Source: Morella rubra (taxonomy: Eukaryota; Streptophyta; Magnoliopsida; Fagales; Myricaceae). From it: DNA of 64,000 nucleotides. Below the pieces are notes generated by a model that was not told the origin of the DNA, did not search any database, and worked only from the letters and a program-made list of their open reading frames with translations. A program made the position numbers and the translations under genes. The stretch spans positions 36,122,047 to 36,186,046 of the forward strand of contig CM025850.1 in NCBI GenBank assembly GCA_003952965.2. The letters run 5' to 3'. Of the stretch, positions 22,142 to 34,249 are shown piece by piece. Position 1 is the stretch's first letter; every line of letters begins with the position of its first letter.

Positions 22142-24431
22142 AATCCAACTTACACCTTCATTTCGTTGTTTAGAGAAAGATTTAACACTTCAGGAGAAAA
22201 GTCTGAACTCTTACAGAATATGCAATTTTTTTTAGGACAGATGGTTGTCATCACATCAAAAGGAAAAAAAAACAATAATCAAATAAAAGTCAAAATATGA
22301 GAAGGAGCAACTCCTACCATCATTATGAATATTAGAATTCATTTGACTCACCATCGCTCTCTCTGTGGGTAACTCAAAAATCAGTCGAAATGCAAGCTCC
22401 TTTCTTTCCACTTTGAAACTGCCTCTCTGCCTTCTTAGATCGCTCAGAAACTTTAGGGGTTTCTTCAACACTGGTTCGGCTTTCTTGGATGAAGAGTCTT
22501 TCGACTTCTTGTGTTATAATATAGAAAGATTGCAGGACCCTACTTCAATTATCAGAATGAATTGGTTTTGTTTAAGAGGGGTGAGAAACTGTCTAACCGG
22601 CCAAAAGTACGAGCCAGCAGAAAACAACATTATTAATAGCTTCACCCCAACAGCACTCACCTTCCTGAACTGGAACTACAACCCTGCAGATTTCTCCAGC
22701 TTTTGGTTATGGTTGAGGAAGATCCAAGTCAGCTGCATAAGAGCAAAATCCAAAAATCACAACCCATGCGAAGAAATCATTCAAGATCATCTCAGCAAAT
22801 GGTTAAGTGGGATAACAGGGTAATTTTCCATTAAGCAACCCCAAAAGAGTGATAAACATAAAACAGATAAAACTAGAGAACTCAGCCCAGTGTGCATAAA
22901 TATGTGTCCATGTGCATGTACACATGCACACGAAAAGAAAGAGAGAGAGTACCATTGGGGGGCAATTCTAACACAATACACTGGAAATCTAGTGTAGAAT
23001 GAAAGGTCCTCCAGCTCTGAAGGTTTCCATCACACAATCTAAAAAGCCAGAGCAAGGAAGCTTCCCCTCAGCATCAGGTTGCATCTTCTGAATCTGGGTT
23101 TTACGTAATCAAATGGCAAGCTGCAGCAAAGAATCCTGAAACGGTACTAGCACCTGAGATGAAAAAGGCAGCAAAATCACATTAGTCAAAGAAATGATGT
23201 AAGATAATCATTTTCCATGATGAGATGCAGATCCACACTGCACACACATCTCAGTCTAAGAACCAGAAAAAACAGCAGGCTGAATACTCAAGACGCCCAT
23301 TGAAATAGTACAATAATGTATGAATATAATATTATGACCTTCGTAAAATTTTGATATCGTCTACCCCAACAAAATTATTTGCCAATATTAATTAAGCATG
23401 AACTTCAGATTCCAAATCTCATAAGCTGATCATCAAAACCAATACCAATCAGACCTCCCACGATGCAACCAGCTGGGTGGAACAAGAATTTTCTTTTTCA
23501 AAGCATATCCAAAATATCAGTGTCCGCATAAGATCCAACCCATCTCTCCAGGGTTATGTCCATGAGCGAGTCTGCCTGTTCAGGTATGACCTGAAATGCT
23601 TAGATAGAACACTCAACCTTTAGCCTGCTCTTTTTAGCAGAATTTGGGTATTTTCAAGTCAGGCCTCCACATCAGATGACATTCACTCTCCAGATTTCAG
23701 CACGGTATAATCCAACCATGAGACTCCATCTAAAAACGAAGAAGCCACCCCCAGATGACTCTTAAAAGAGTCCAGCCCATGCAAACCCCTCAAAATATAA
23801 TGCTTACATATTCCAACTGAGCCAAGCCAGTCAAAATAAGGCAGAGCTATAAAATAATGGGTTCAAAATGGCCTAATCCTCTAAACAAGTTACCTTTTAT
23901 AACAAAAAAGCTGTGCAGAATATGCCCAAAAACGTTCTGGAAATCAATCTTGTAGTATCTGTTGGATATCAATAAATGCTACCAAAGGTTAATCAAAACT
24001 CTCCCTAAAATCAGTCGAAATGAAGAGTCACGTTTACCATTTGACTCACCAACGCTCTCTCTGGGTAACTCAAAAATCAGTCGAAATGCAAGCTCCTTCT
24101 TTCTTTCCACTTTGAAACTGCCTCTCTGCCTCCTTAGGTTGCTCAGAAACTTCAGGGGTTTCTTCAACACTGGTTCGGCTTTCTTGGATGAAGAGTCTTT
24201 CGGTTTCTTGTCTTATAATGTAGAGAGAAATAACAGAAAGGACGAATGGAGAGAAATTCTCTGAATTGAAAAGTAAAATCTGTCAAAGAAACACTTATAT
24301 CCAATCGGTAAAGAAATAATTATAAGTGTAACGACGTGTTTGTAAATATGTACACCTGGCAAGAAACTATAGGAGGAAAAATAACTAAGCCTAACAGAAT
24401 TTTGAATGCACTGTGCTGCGTACAGAGACCA
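22142..24431. other. Spacer containing a duplicated exon-like segment
   Basis: Two direct copies of a roughly 180-bp segment lie at 22345-22530 and 24045-24235. On the minus strand each reads SVEETPKVSERSKKAERQF-like peptide. It resembles the SEAERQLSKK units at 53.1-53.4 kb. The remainder (22590-24000) shows nothing recognisable. Confidence 0.5.
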
Positions 24432-24655
24432 GCTAGCTGCTGACATCTGCTGTCATCTGGCTCGGTGGTGGACTGAGCCTTGGGTGCACTCCTGCTGCTA
24501 GCTGCGCGCTGTCATCTGGCTCGGTGGTGAAGGACTGAGCATTGTGTGCACTCCTGCTGCCAGCTGCTGTCATATGGCTCGGTAGTGAAGGACGGAGCCT
24601 TGGGTGCACTCCTGCTGCCAACTGCTGTCTTCTGGCTCGGTGGTGAAGGACTGAC
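24432..24655. repeat. About 60-bp minisatellite, four units
   Basis: Units centred on 'catctggctcggtggtga' and 'ggtgcactcctgctgcc' recur at spacings of 58-63 bp. Minus-strand readings give repeated SFTTEPDDS and AAGVHPRL peptides. The array abuts the left inverted repeat of the formin-containing segment. Confidence 0.85.
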
Positions 24656-24656
24656 A

Positions 24657-24760
24657 TTCCTGACATCTCTGTGGGGAGTTGATTCTCTGTGGTAGGGTCC
24701 TTATGCTTGAGAATGTGCTTCTCTTGATATCTTGGATTACAAAGACTAATAATCTTTCGG
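24657..24760. repeat. Left arm of an inverted repeat (right arm 25907-25995)
   Basis: Reads cctgacatctctgtgggg, then ctctgtggtagggtcc, then 'tcttgatatcttggatta'. The reverse complement of 25907-25995 gives the same phrases with a few changes. The arms point inward and enclose 1.1 kb that includes formin exons. No flanking duplication was found. Confidence 0.8.
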
Positions 24761-25319
24761 GTTTCTTGGATAATTTGTCTTTGGGCTCTCTTGGATTAAG
24801 AGGCGAAGGGAGAAAGAACATTAAACTCTAGTTGATGCCTGTAAATGGAGTAACTAACAATTAGCTTTTTCGAGAGTTTCATCCAAAAATGGTAAAGTAA
24901 GCCAACATACTTTCCATTGATGTTTAAATTAGAACAACGGCAAAACCAACCTGTAATTAGGTTCCCATTGGAATTCAGCAAAATTCTGAAGAACAGTTGC
25001 TGATCTCTTTAGTACGTAGATGTCTGCGATGGGATGTCTGAAGAATTAGTAATTTTTCTCAGCACATGGATATTGGTATATTGAGCCTTGTTAATTAGTT
25101 GAGCTGGTATAAATGCTCAATTTGGAATATATATATATATTCTGGCTGCAGTAGTCTATAATGGCAGCAGTACTTTTGGATTAATATGATTCATAAATGT
25201 CCCCTTGACAGTTCTTCTTACTCCTTAGAGTGAATGCAAGTACCATTCCCAGTTAAGAAGAAGCCCATAATCTTCCTGCTTTATGAAATCCTGCATTAAT
25301 GTGGCCCATTTACATCTAG

Positions 25320-25537
25320 GTTTCTGACCTTGCAAAAAGTACAAATGTCGCTGCGGAAGAGGCACGTTATTTTTTCCACTCCTTTCTGGAATATTTGTGA
25401 TTTGAACATTCGGTTAATATTATTGCTTTTATATGATTTCCAATGTTTTTATCAGATCAGGAATTCTTTCAAACTGAAGAGAGTTGTGCAGACAATTCTC
25501 TCATTAGGAAATGCTTTGAACCAAGGAACTGCTCGAG
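25320..25537 (+). pseudogene. Formin FH2-domain exon pair (fragment)
   Basis: Two exon-like pieces. 25320-25361, after a CTAG acceptor, reads VSDLAKSTNVAAEE. 25456-25537, after ATCAG and before GTAAGT, reads IRNSFKLKRVVQTILSLGNA then LNQGTAR. LQTILSLGNALNQGTARG is the signature of the FH2 actin-nucleating domain of plant formins, and the two pieces are consecutive there with matching phase. The first donor is GCACGT rather than GT. No other formin exon is nearby. A transferred gene fragment within inverted repeats. Confidence 0.8.
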
Positions 25538-25710
25538 GTAAGTTAGCTGATATTGAATTGGTAGAAGATATGTGTACTTTAAATAGATTAGATAATTTAA
25601 AAGCATACAAGTGATAGAGAATCCTCATACAAGAAGTTGGTCATATGTGCCTAAATCGAGATAGCCATCACTATCATGGAGTCTATGATTTGGAGTTACC
25701 GTAACAGATT

Positions 25711-25845
25711 TTGTAAATGAGGAAATATTGGAGTGTTACAGGAGTCAGACTGCTGAGACCCTAGAATGCAGTAAGGGGTAATCAAGGAACAGCATGTTTT
25801 TTATAATTTTTTGGCCTGGTGCGGTCGTACATTTATGCTCTTATG
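25711..25845. repeat. Direct repeat unit 1 (unit 2 at 25995-26135)
   Basis: 'tgtaaatgaggaaatat', 'gaacagcatgttttttat' and 'ttttttggcctggt' occur in both units, about 284 bp apart. The right inverted-repeat arm lies between them. I recognise no coding sequence. Confidence 0.75.
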
Positions 25846-25906
25846 CTATATTTTGATAGACAAAACACTCAGATAGATAGCCAAAGCTGCCCACGCCCAA
25901 AACGAA

Positions 25907-25995
25907 CATGCCCAGTCTTTTTAATCCAAGATATCAAGAGAAGCACATTCCCGGACCCTACCACAGAGAATCACCTCCCTACAGAGATGTCAGGT
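25907..25995. repeat. Right arm of the inverted repeat around the formin exons
   Basis: Reverse complement of 24657-24760 with about ten changes. It ends ctacagagatgtcagg and is followed directly by the second 284-bp direct-repeat unit. Confidence 0.8.
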
Positions 25996-26135
25996 TTGTA
26001 AATGAGGAAATATAGGAGTGTTAAAGGAGTCAGGCTGCTGAGACCTGTATGCGGTGCAGGGGGAATCAGGGAACAGCATGTTTTTTATAATTTTTTGGCC
26101 TGGTACGGTCGTACCGTTTATATGCTCTCATGCGG

Positions 26136-28760
26136 TGGCGTACGACACAAAATTTTGATTTGGTCGACGTTCGACGTTTGTCGAAAAGCGGTTAAAGTTT
26201 TGTCACTCAGATTTTTGCTTCCGTTCGTGTCCCTAACAAATTCCGCAAGAATGACTATTATGCGCTTCTACGAGGGTTGTTCCCTTCATGTGCTAAGGGC
26301 AAAGGCGCACATTCAGTTGATACTTTCAGACATTGCGGAGTAATAGCTGATCATGCAGACAGACACTTTAGGACGGAAGAATTACTGTTACGCCCCTCTT
26401 AGCCCTCACACAGTAAGTCAGGACAATGGGTAACTTTATAAATTCACCATCTTTTGTTTTCCACGGATGACCGGAAGAGGTTGACGCTGTACTGGAGTTA
26501 AAAAAGTAATCCAAAGTAATATAATATTTTATTTTCAAATATAATTTAATAAAATATTCTATAAAATTCTCTCTCCTTCCCCCGCCGTTAATCTCAAACA
26601 AACAAATTCATTTTTAACTCTTTCATTAATTTCAAAAATAACCAATACCCAATTATTATCACTCCAAATATAACAATTTTTTACAAATTTCAACTTACCT
26701 CTATTTTTACAATATTCTCAAAATTTTGGTACTTAAGTGTTGCCCATGTTCAACCACACTAAAAAATTTCAATTCCACCGGTACTGATACCCAACTTAAT
26801 CGGTTCCGGTAGCCCCTATTTATAAAAATTTGATAGTTTTACTAATTTCCCGATTACTTGGCATCAGATTCCCAAATACAAGTAAAATCAGATTTTTTTT
26901 AAAAAAAATAACAACGTTGTTTTACGAATCCAATGCAGCATTTTTATAGGAAATTTAGCAATTTAGTACTAGGTTTTCACCGCTTTCATTTTTTAGTCCC
27001 TAGATTTTTTTATTGTTTTTCAAATCTTGGTCTTCAATTTTAATTTTTTAACAAATTAACCTTTCTAGGCTCCGTCTGTTTGAAGTGCCTGCCACGTCAT
27101 CATTATGTTATGTGTGACGCCAACCTGGACTTCTTGGGGTTAGAGCTTCCATTTTCATACTCTTCTGGGTCTTCACTAAACGTCTCCTTGCAGACAAGAA
27201 GCACTTCAATGGCGGCAGATGAGAGTGGCGATGACCGTTGAGCACTTCGTACTCTTACGTCCTGGACTAGTTTGAGCATTCCGAAGACTCACTTGAGACT
27301 TCTCCTTCCTTGCATCAAAACAGCTGGTGGACTTCATATAATTTGGTGATCCATCAGATGTTTTGAACACAGGCTGCTGGAACCATGAAGGAGCCGAGAG
27401 AGAGAGAGAGTAACAACCAGTTGGGCTCAGCTCAACCCAATAGTGTCCAATGGGGAAGCTAAGCCCAAAAAGAAGTCAGAATACAGACGTTGTACATTAC
27501 ATCATAAGGTCCCCATTTTCATGGCTTTGGAAACAGATGAACCATGGTAGAAGTAACTAATTGCAACCAAAAACTCCACCACTTTTTGTCCAGATTCTGT
27601 AGCGTTTGAATTCTCAAAAGAGGTTAATCTCGTGCTGTCAAGCAACCTTCACAGAGCACTACCTCTGCAGACCAACAACCTTCACAGAGCTCATCCTCCT
27701 ACCTCACCGTTGCAGACCACCGCACAGCCCCTGTTAAGGACAAGACAAATTCTGCCAATACACCAGAATTTCACGTCACTGACTCCGCAGAAATTACTTG
27801 GTTGTGAATTTGGTTGTATTCAGGACACGCGGAGTGTTTTTAGACATTACTGATATTATAAGAGAAGAGTTGCGCTTAAGCACTTGTCATATTACCCAAT
27901 TATAATGGGCCAAGTGTAAGTAGGTGATAGGACCACAAATATGTATAAAATAACATACTGTACAAGCGCATCCGTTCAATGAAAAATTAATACATTTTTC
28001 TTCGTTCATTTTCTTGTACCCTCGCACGTGCTTTAACAGAGGAATACAATCCCATCTATATATATTTTCGTATTTGCTGGAACATTGTTTATCAACAAAG
28101 CAAATCTTACACATATCACTACAGAGCATTTTTGGAGGCTTTTCGGAGGAAAAAACAAAGGAGAGAATAACAGACCGAAGGAGAGAAGGCTGTGGTTTGG
28201 GTAACCAAGATCTGAAAAAAAAAAAAAAATCTAAAAACACAACAATAAAAGTGGTGAAAACTCAAAGACTAAAATGTCCTTTTTTTTTTTTTTTTTTTTT
28301 ACTATTTAGTACGGACAGACTTGAAAGTCTTGATCCGAGAGTACAGTATTAGATGTGACATTGTGTTTGGTTTTAAAAATTTATCAAAAATTTGTTAAAA
28401 TTTTGTGTTGGTGTTAAAAAAAGAGGTGACATTAGAATTGATGAATGAGTGATAAAAGTAAAAGTAAAATTAAAATTTTGAAGTGTGTTTGATAAAAAAA
28501 AATTATTAAAATTTTGAAATGCCAAACCTATGTCAATTTTTCTCTGGACTGCATCTAATAATATGGCCATAAATTTTTTCTTTAGAAAAAAAAAAATCTT
28601 TTTTTCTACTGTTTTTTAGTCGTCAACGTTCTTATAAAATGAGATTTTTAAAAGGGTTAATTTTTTTCACTTACTGCTACTCACGTGTTCAACTTCTAAT
28701 CTAATATATATAATAGACAAGGAGCTTAGTGCTGTCTATATTTATTAAACTGACATTATC
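26136..28760. other. Spacer, no recognised gene
   Basis: AT-rich with short purine tracts (GAGA near 27400) and a T23 run near 28280. The stretch 28360-28540 has weak inverted ends (gacattgtgtttggtttt and, reversed, gacataggtttggcattt) and may be a decayed MITE. Nothing else can be supported. Confidence 0.45.
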
Positions 28761-28763
28761 GAG

Positions 28764-28972
28764 AAAAAAAAAAATTTTGATAACCCAAGAGCTTCCAAGG
28801 TCAGGCCACTTCGTAGACTCAGCCCTACAAACCAACCTGAGGGTATGTGTCAGGACCCCACCCAACACACCTTAATTTAAGTCAGAGACGATAAAGACAG
28901 TGTTGGGGCTCGAACTTGAGACATGTGAGAACCCAAACTACTACCTTACCACCAGACCAAACCTCTGGGGGT
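28764..28972 (-). mobile_element. tRNA-derived SINE
   Basis: Read on the minus strand from about 28972: a box A-like tggtctggtggtaagg, then a box B-like agttcgagccc about 35 bp later, a 140-bp body and an A/T tail near 28765. This is the layout of a plant SINE with a pol III promoter from a tRNA. No clear target duplication. Confidence 0.75.
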
Positions 28973-29520
28973 ATATTAATCAAATTTAGTAACCAGTAAC
29001 CATCACTTAAGGTTGATGGTCCTTTTTCTCTTGGCCTGCATTCTTAATTTGGAGAAGAGAAATCTTTGGGCGGTTCAAAAGGGCCATTCACAACTCCGTC
29101 GCAGGTGCACCAGAAACGGACTCGAGATTCTTATACAAAAACATACTTTGTGCAGTATTTTTCGTGTCTAAAAGTTATAGTGTATATATATAACTTAGAA
29201 GAGCATATTTTAATTAACTAGCTAGTATATATATAGAGAGTGAAAATTGAAGGGATCAAGTATAACAAGCTAACGTTATTCGTTTAGATTTTATTAATAT
29301 ATGCTCAATGGACTAAAAGAAAAAAGAAAAAAAATACATTGGACTAAGTGCTTAAAATACTAAAAAGAATGGTCTAATATATCACCACTAAAATTGCCAC
29401 CACTAAGGGTTAATTATTGCCCTTAACAGCGATGGTGGCCAGGGTCAATATTTAAAAATCGATCTATCTCGTGTAGGTGCCAGTTATGGGTTTGAATAGC
29501 CCTATTGCCAGCCAACTACT

Positions 29521-29697
29521 TATTCGACGTTTGCTACCATGCTCGTTCACATTTGCACAGACTTCCGCATAATAGATTTATGTAGCAAGACGTTAGTACC
29601 GATCCGGTTAAACATGTTGGAAATAAAAATAGTTAACAATATAATTCCTGGCCAGATGTTCGGCATCCCTTAGAGAGTCAATCAAACAATAACGAAG
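29521..29697 (-). pseudogene. DUF247 relic G (C-terminal scrap)
   Basis: Matches 20710-20900 of copy C: 'cgacgtttgctaccatgc', 'cttccgcataatagattt' and 'aaacatgttggaaata'. It corresponds to the FNKIG and KVNKHC part of the protein. Several indels destroy the frame. Nothing of the N-terminal part is nearby, but the leader-like block at 31134-31180 follows. Confidence 0.7.
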
Positions 29698-29849
29698 ACC
29701 AAATAAAATAAAATAAAAATTAGATTATAATATTCTAAGGGATAAATATATTTTGCATCTTTTAACTTTAGGGGTGCTACACTTTATACCTCTGTTTATT
29801 ATTTTTATCATATTGCACCCATCAACTATTGATTTGCAAACACTTTTCA

Positions 29850-31125
29850 CCATTAAAAAATTATTTTTCATCCAAATTAATCAAAATTTGTAAGAGAGGG
29901 TAAGGTGCAAAGTGTCAATGGTTAGTGTGTGTAATGTGACAAAATAATGTATTGAGGTGCAAAAATATGATTTTGAAATTGTAACAATTCACTTTGCATA
30001 CTCGTTTAAATTTTTCGTCAGTTCGGACAGAGATTTGTTTGTTAGTCTGAAAAATTATTATTTTACTCACATAATATGGTTACTGTAAAAAAAATGGCAA
30101 TAAAATTGTCATTTTGTATGTCAAAAAATTATTTTTCCATCCAAATTAACAGGAAAAAAAAATTTAAGGGAAGGTACAAAGTGTTTTGAAATCAATGATT
30201 TATGTGTGCAACGTGGCAAAAATAATAGATTGACATTCAAAATTACGATTTTAAAATTACAAGAATACACTTTGCACTCAGTTAAATTTTGTGTAAGTTT
30301 GGACGGAGATTCAATTTTTAGTCTAAAAAATTAGGCTTAATTATTCTATTGGTCCTTGTGGTATTTCAAAATCTCAAATTGGTCTGTATGATATTTTTTC
30401 ATTCTAAAGTAGTCCCTTTGGAATATTAATGTGCCAATACAATCATTTCTGTCGACTGATGTCTGCATTTGGACATCTAACTCCTAGGTGGCTAACAAGG
30501 ACATGTCCTAAATAATACAATACCTTCAGCTATCTATTTATAATGATTAAAAATTTATTGGTACCACTTCTACGTGATATATTTGATCTAGGTGAGACTT
30601 CTGATTTGACACGACGACATACATTAGGTGACACTCATAAATTTTTTTACCATTGAAAATAGACACATGGAAGTTTGGTATTGTTGAGGACTGTCACCAT
30701 TAGCTATGTAGGGTTTTGCCGTCTAAATACAGTCATAGTCAATAAAAATGACTATTGACATATTAATATTCCACAAGCACTACTTTAGGATGAAAAATAC
30801 TATATGGACCGATTTGAGATTTCGAAATACCAACCAAAAGAATAATTAAGCCAAAAAAATTATGATTTTATCCTCATAAAATGGTCATTGTAAAAAAAAA
30901 ATTCGGGGACAAAATTGTCATTTCGCACGTCAAAAAATTATTTTCCATCTAAATTAATCTTAAATTTTAAAAGAGAGTGCAAAATATTTAAAATTAATAG
31001 TTAGTGGGTGTAATGTGACAAAAATATTAAATTGGGGTGTAAAAATATGATTTTAAAATTATAACAATACACCCTCTGTTTAAATTTTGTGTTAGCTTGG
31101 ACCAAAATTTATTTATTGATCTTTA
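29850..31125. repeat. Triplicated unit of about 275 bp, interrupted by a MITE
   Basis: Phrases such as 'aaaaaattatttttcatc', 'gtgcaaagtgt' and 'ggttactgtaaaaaaaa' recur at about 29857, 30129 and 30940. The last interval contains a 519-bp MITE. Non-coding. Confidence 0.7.
30334..30852. mobile_element. MULE-type MITE inside the 275-bp tandem repeat
   Basis: Inverted ends of about 95 bp: ggcttaattattctattgg and, reversed from the right, ggcttaattattcttttgg. Flanks aaaaaatta and (a)aaaaaatta agree with a 9-bp duplication, allowing for slippage in the A-run. Confidence 0.75.
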
Positions 31126-31133
31126 AAATTAGC

Positions 31134-31180
31134 CTATGAAGCAGTCTGCAGGGCAATCTGGCGCGAACCTTTAAGCTAGT
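31134..31180 (+). promoter_or_regulatory. DUF247-type leader block, orphan
   Basis: 'gcagtctgcagggcaatctgg' and the following 'agtttgactac' correspond to the leader exon blocks at 39075-39140 (+) and 4057-4170 (-). No DUF247 ORF follows in this orientation. Confidence 0.45.
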
Positions 31181-31800
31181 TTGACTACTAATCGGCTAAG
31201 CTAGGCAAAGCTCTTAACAAGCTTCTCAATATATTCCGCCGACTCAGCTCTGTTTCCTTCAGATAACGGATTTATATATTTGCTGAAAGTAATGCCGCAT
31301 GAATTCAAAGGAACAATAAAGTGCTCTAACCGCAAATTAATTTTTTTTTTTTCTTTCTAGGCAACGGCAAATTAATTGGTTAGTCAAAAAAGACGGGTAG
31401 CTGCAAACTAATATGTCTCTGAAATATTATTTCTTCTTCTTCTTTCATTGGAGTTGTAGCTTGTATCCTCGTTGTCTAGCTCCTTATTTAATCCGCCGTC
31501 TGTAAATAGAATTCCATTACAAAATTGAATCAGCCGATGCCCACAGCTTGGCCCTTGAAACTTTTTCTGGGTCGTGGTTGCGCAGGATAGAAGATAAAGA
31601 TTTCAAAGTCATTGTCCTGTGACACATACTTCTGTGTCTTTTTGGGATTTCTTTCCGTCTCAAACCAACAGTACACCGATTCAGACCTAAAACGAACAAA
31701 TTAACGAGCAGGCTGCTGAATTTGAAATAGAGTTTCTACATTCCATCCACATTTGCGTCTTGTGCTAAGGTCCATCTTCATTCAAATTATTTTTTTTGTA
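31165..31800. repeat. Arm of the distant inverted duplication (partner 880-1720)
   Basis: Reverse complement of 880-1720 with interruptions. The arms are about 30 kb apart and both are next to DUF247 leader or coding debris. Confidence 0.6.
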
Positions 31801-32005
31801 AGCCCTTCTTCATTCAAATTAATTACTATGGACATGGCATTTCATTGGAAGAAACAGTCGGCCGGTATGTCTCGTAATGGCACTCCAATACGCACGGAAT
31901 GGAGAATCAACAGAGACGGAACAGAGCTCCACAAATGGCTGCAACAGTTTCAAAAATGAAAGTTTGTTATAGGGGTGCAAATACGTTAGCACACCAATTA
32001 ATTAA

Positions 32006-32510
32006 GGCTAATACACTTTGCAACCCTTATATATGGGGTGCTGACACATTGCACTCTAATATTTTATTTTTGAGACACTGAGGTCACTATGTTACCTCCT
32101 CACTAATTTGTACCTCAGAGTGAAATTTGGCTTCAAACTAAAAGGTAATCGTTTATATGTGTCTTTCACGTGACCTCAGCCTCTGTCAGATTACCATATT
32201 GCCCTTGAATTTTAAACAAGTCATGATTAAATGAGCTTCAAAAAAGTCAAGATTTTCGCTTATTGGGTTTTGAAGCTCATTTAATCGTAATTTATTTGAG
32301 ATTCAAGGGCAATACGGTAATCTGACAGAGATTGAGGTCATGTGAGAGGCACGTGTAAACGATTACTATTTGATTTGACACCAAAATTTCATTCCAGGGT
32401 GCAAATCATTGGGGGAGATAACATAATGAGCTCAATATCTCAAAAATAAAACATTAGGATGCAATGTGTCAATACCTCCAAACATAAGGGGTGCAAAGTA
32501 TATTTAATCC
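32006..32510. mobile_element. Long foldback MITE, MULE-type
   Basis: The entire 505 bp is a near-palindrome with arms of about 240 bp: ggctaatacactttgcaacc on the left and, reversed from the right, ggattaaatatactttgc. The 9-bp flanks attaattaa (31997-32005) and actaattaa (32511-32519) differ at one base. A single strand would fold into a long hairpin. Confidence 0.85.
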
Positions 32511-32579
32511 ACTAATTAATTTGGCCTCAGAGAAGTGGGAGCGAGGTGCTTGACTACCCACTCCTCTGGCGACAGCCAT

Positions 32580-32828
32580 TTTCAACGAAGATGTTTCCGG
32601 GTCTTTGGACTTGCTTTAAACCTAACTGCCTTTGAGCCTGTCTTGTTGAGGCCTTTATGGCCAGTTCGAACTAGGCCTTTAAAGTTAGTAGTTGTATAAG
32701 CCTTTGGGCTTTTAATGATGTTGTAATGGACTTTTGCCCATTTTCTTTATTTTCGGCCTCGAAAGGTTGTTTGTATTCAACACAATTGTAAGTTTTCCAG
32801 TGAAATGAAATTCTCTTAAAAAAAAATC
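32580..32828 (+). mobile_element. Possible LINE 3' end
   Basis: A T/G-rich tail reading 'ttttgcccattttc', 'gttgtttgtattcaac' and 'aatgaaattctcttaaaaaa' resembles the 3' ends of plant non-LTR retrotransposons with a poly(A). No reverse transcriptase or duplication is visible. Confidence 0.35.
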
Positions 32829-34249
32829 CCAAAATTTTAGGAGCCAAATACTAATATAGTTGTATATTATTATCACTTGGATGTATTTTGTCTTTCGAAG
32901 TTGGAATGAAAGTCAGCATGTTTTGGTAAATAAAAATAAAAATAAAAAATCTGGAGTTTTGCCTAGTGCCGACTAGGCCAAGCATAGATCACCACGTCCA
33001 AGTCAGCGTTTCCTTTAGTATGGGTTCTGCATCATCCATCCTCTATTCGGTGAAACCAGTAATTTTTAGCGACATTTTCAACAAATTGCTCACACTTGAT
33101 AAACTTTGATTCTACTCATTGCAGCTTATGTGTGAACACAATTAATAATTTCTAGGCTTACTCAATAATTAGCATGTATGCGTACTTCCTTTGTGATCTC
33201 TTCACTTCCTTTTAATTTATATCTTCCTGCTTTCTTAACCACCTTCTTCCGGGCTTCCCATGATCCATTTTTGAGGACCATAACTGCAAGGTTGTGGGGG
33301 CAATTTTTCGTTATGGATAAATTGTGGTTATTATGATTTACAGTCGTGGGCGGTTTTTTTAACGTGTCTAGTGCAAGGAGTCTTTTGACTCGCTTTTTTG
33401 TTAAGGCCATTAGACCTATTGGGCTTAATTTTTGTATCATCACTATTCTTTAGTTTCTTCGTAGAAGCGAAACATATTCCATTTGTCGGCTTTTGGAAGG
33501 AAGGCCGAAGAGAAAAGGTCCACTACCATAGGCGACGAACAATCTGCAGAGGCGACCTGGATCGACCTGTTTTGGCAAGTAAAGTCACAATTGGCTTTCT
33601 TGATTTTTTTTTTTTTCTTTTCTTTCTTTTGTGATTCTATTTCTCTCCTATAACATTCTAGCATATTTTAGGCCATGTTTCTGTTTTCCTGTCCAGAATA
33701 TATAAGTAACAACGTTGATCTCATGATTATTAGTGGCCAAGTTTAAATGAAAGATAAAATTGTCCATAAGGATTATCCCTAGATTTTTTTAAACTACTTC
33801 TATTTGGAGTTTCCACATGATTAACTATAATATTTCGCTAGGTTGCATATGTAATGGGATTGGATCTAGACTATTTGAGAACTTCATGGCAGGAATATTT
33901 AGAAGAAAATATGAAAATCATAAGAATAACACATTTAATTATGTTCAGAATTCGAGAAGAATTTAAGTGCTTTTATTAATATTTTTGTAATTTGATTTAA
34001 GTAAAGATCGAAGTTACGCTGAATTATTTACCTACACATGAAAACTAAACACATGAAAAATAAGGGTGTCACTTCAAATGTGCCTTAGTTCAAGATATAT
34101 AGAATATTCCTTATTGGCTTCTGCGGAAATATACCGCGGCAAATTGTTAGGCCGAGAGGGAAGACTAGTCAAGAAACTGTAGCAAACTTTGGAATGCAAT
34201 AAGTGAATGCTTTTTGACCGTGGGTTTACGAGGGATTTGACTTCCGTAA
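32829..34249. other. Spacer, no recognised gene
   Basis: AT-rich; no conserved protein or terminal repeats seen. Confidence 0.5.

Noticed and set aside
22365..22823. 152-residue plus-strand ORF
   Set aside because: It overlaps the duplicated exon-like segment on the opposite strand and looks like no known protein; low-confidence shadow frame.
27632..27853. Pro/His-rich small ORF
   Set aside because: Low complexity, no homology recognised, no start context or neighbours to support it.
31517..31699. 60-residue minus-strand ORF in the inverted duplication
   Set aside because: The other arm (near 1000-1100) does not keep the frame, so it is unlikely to be coding.
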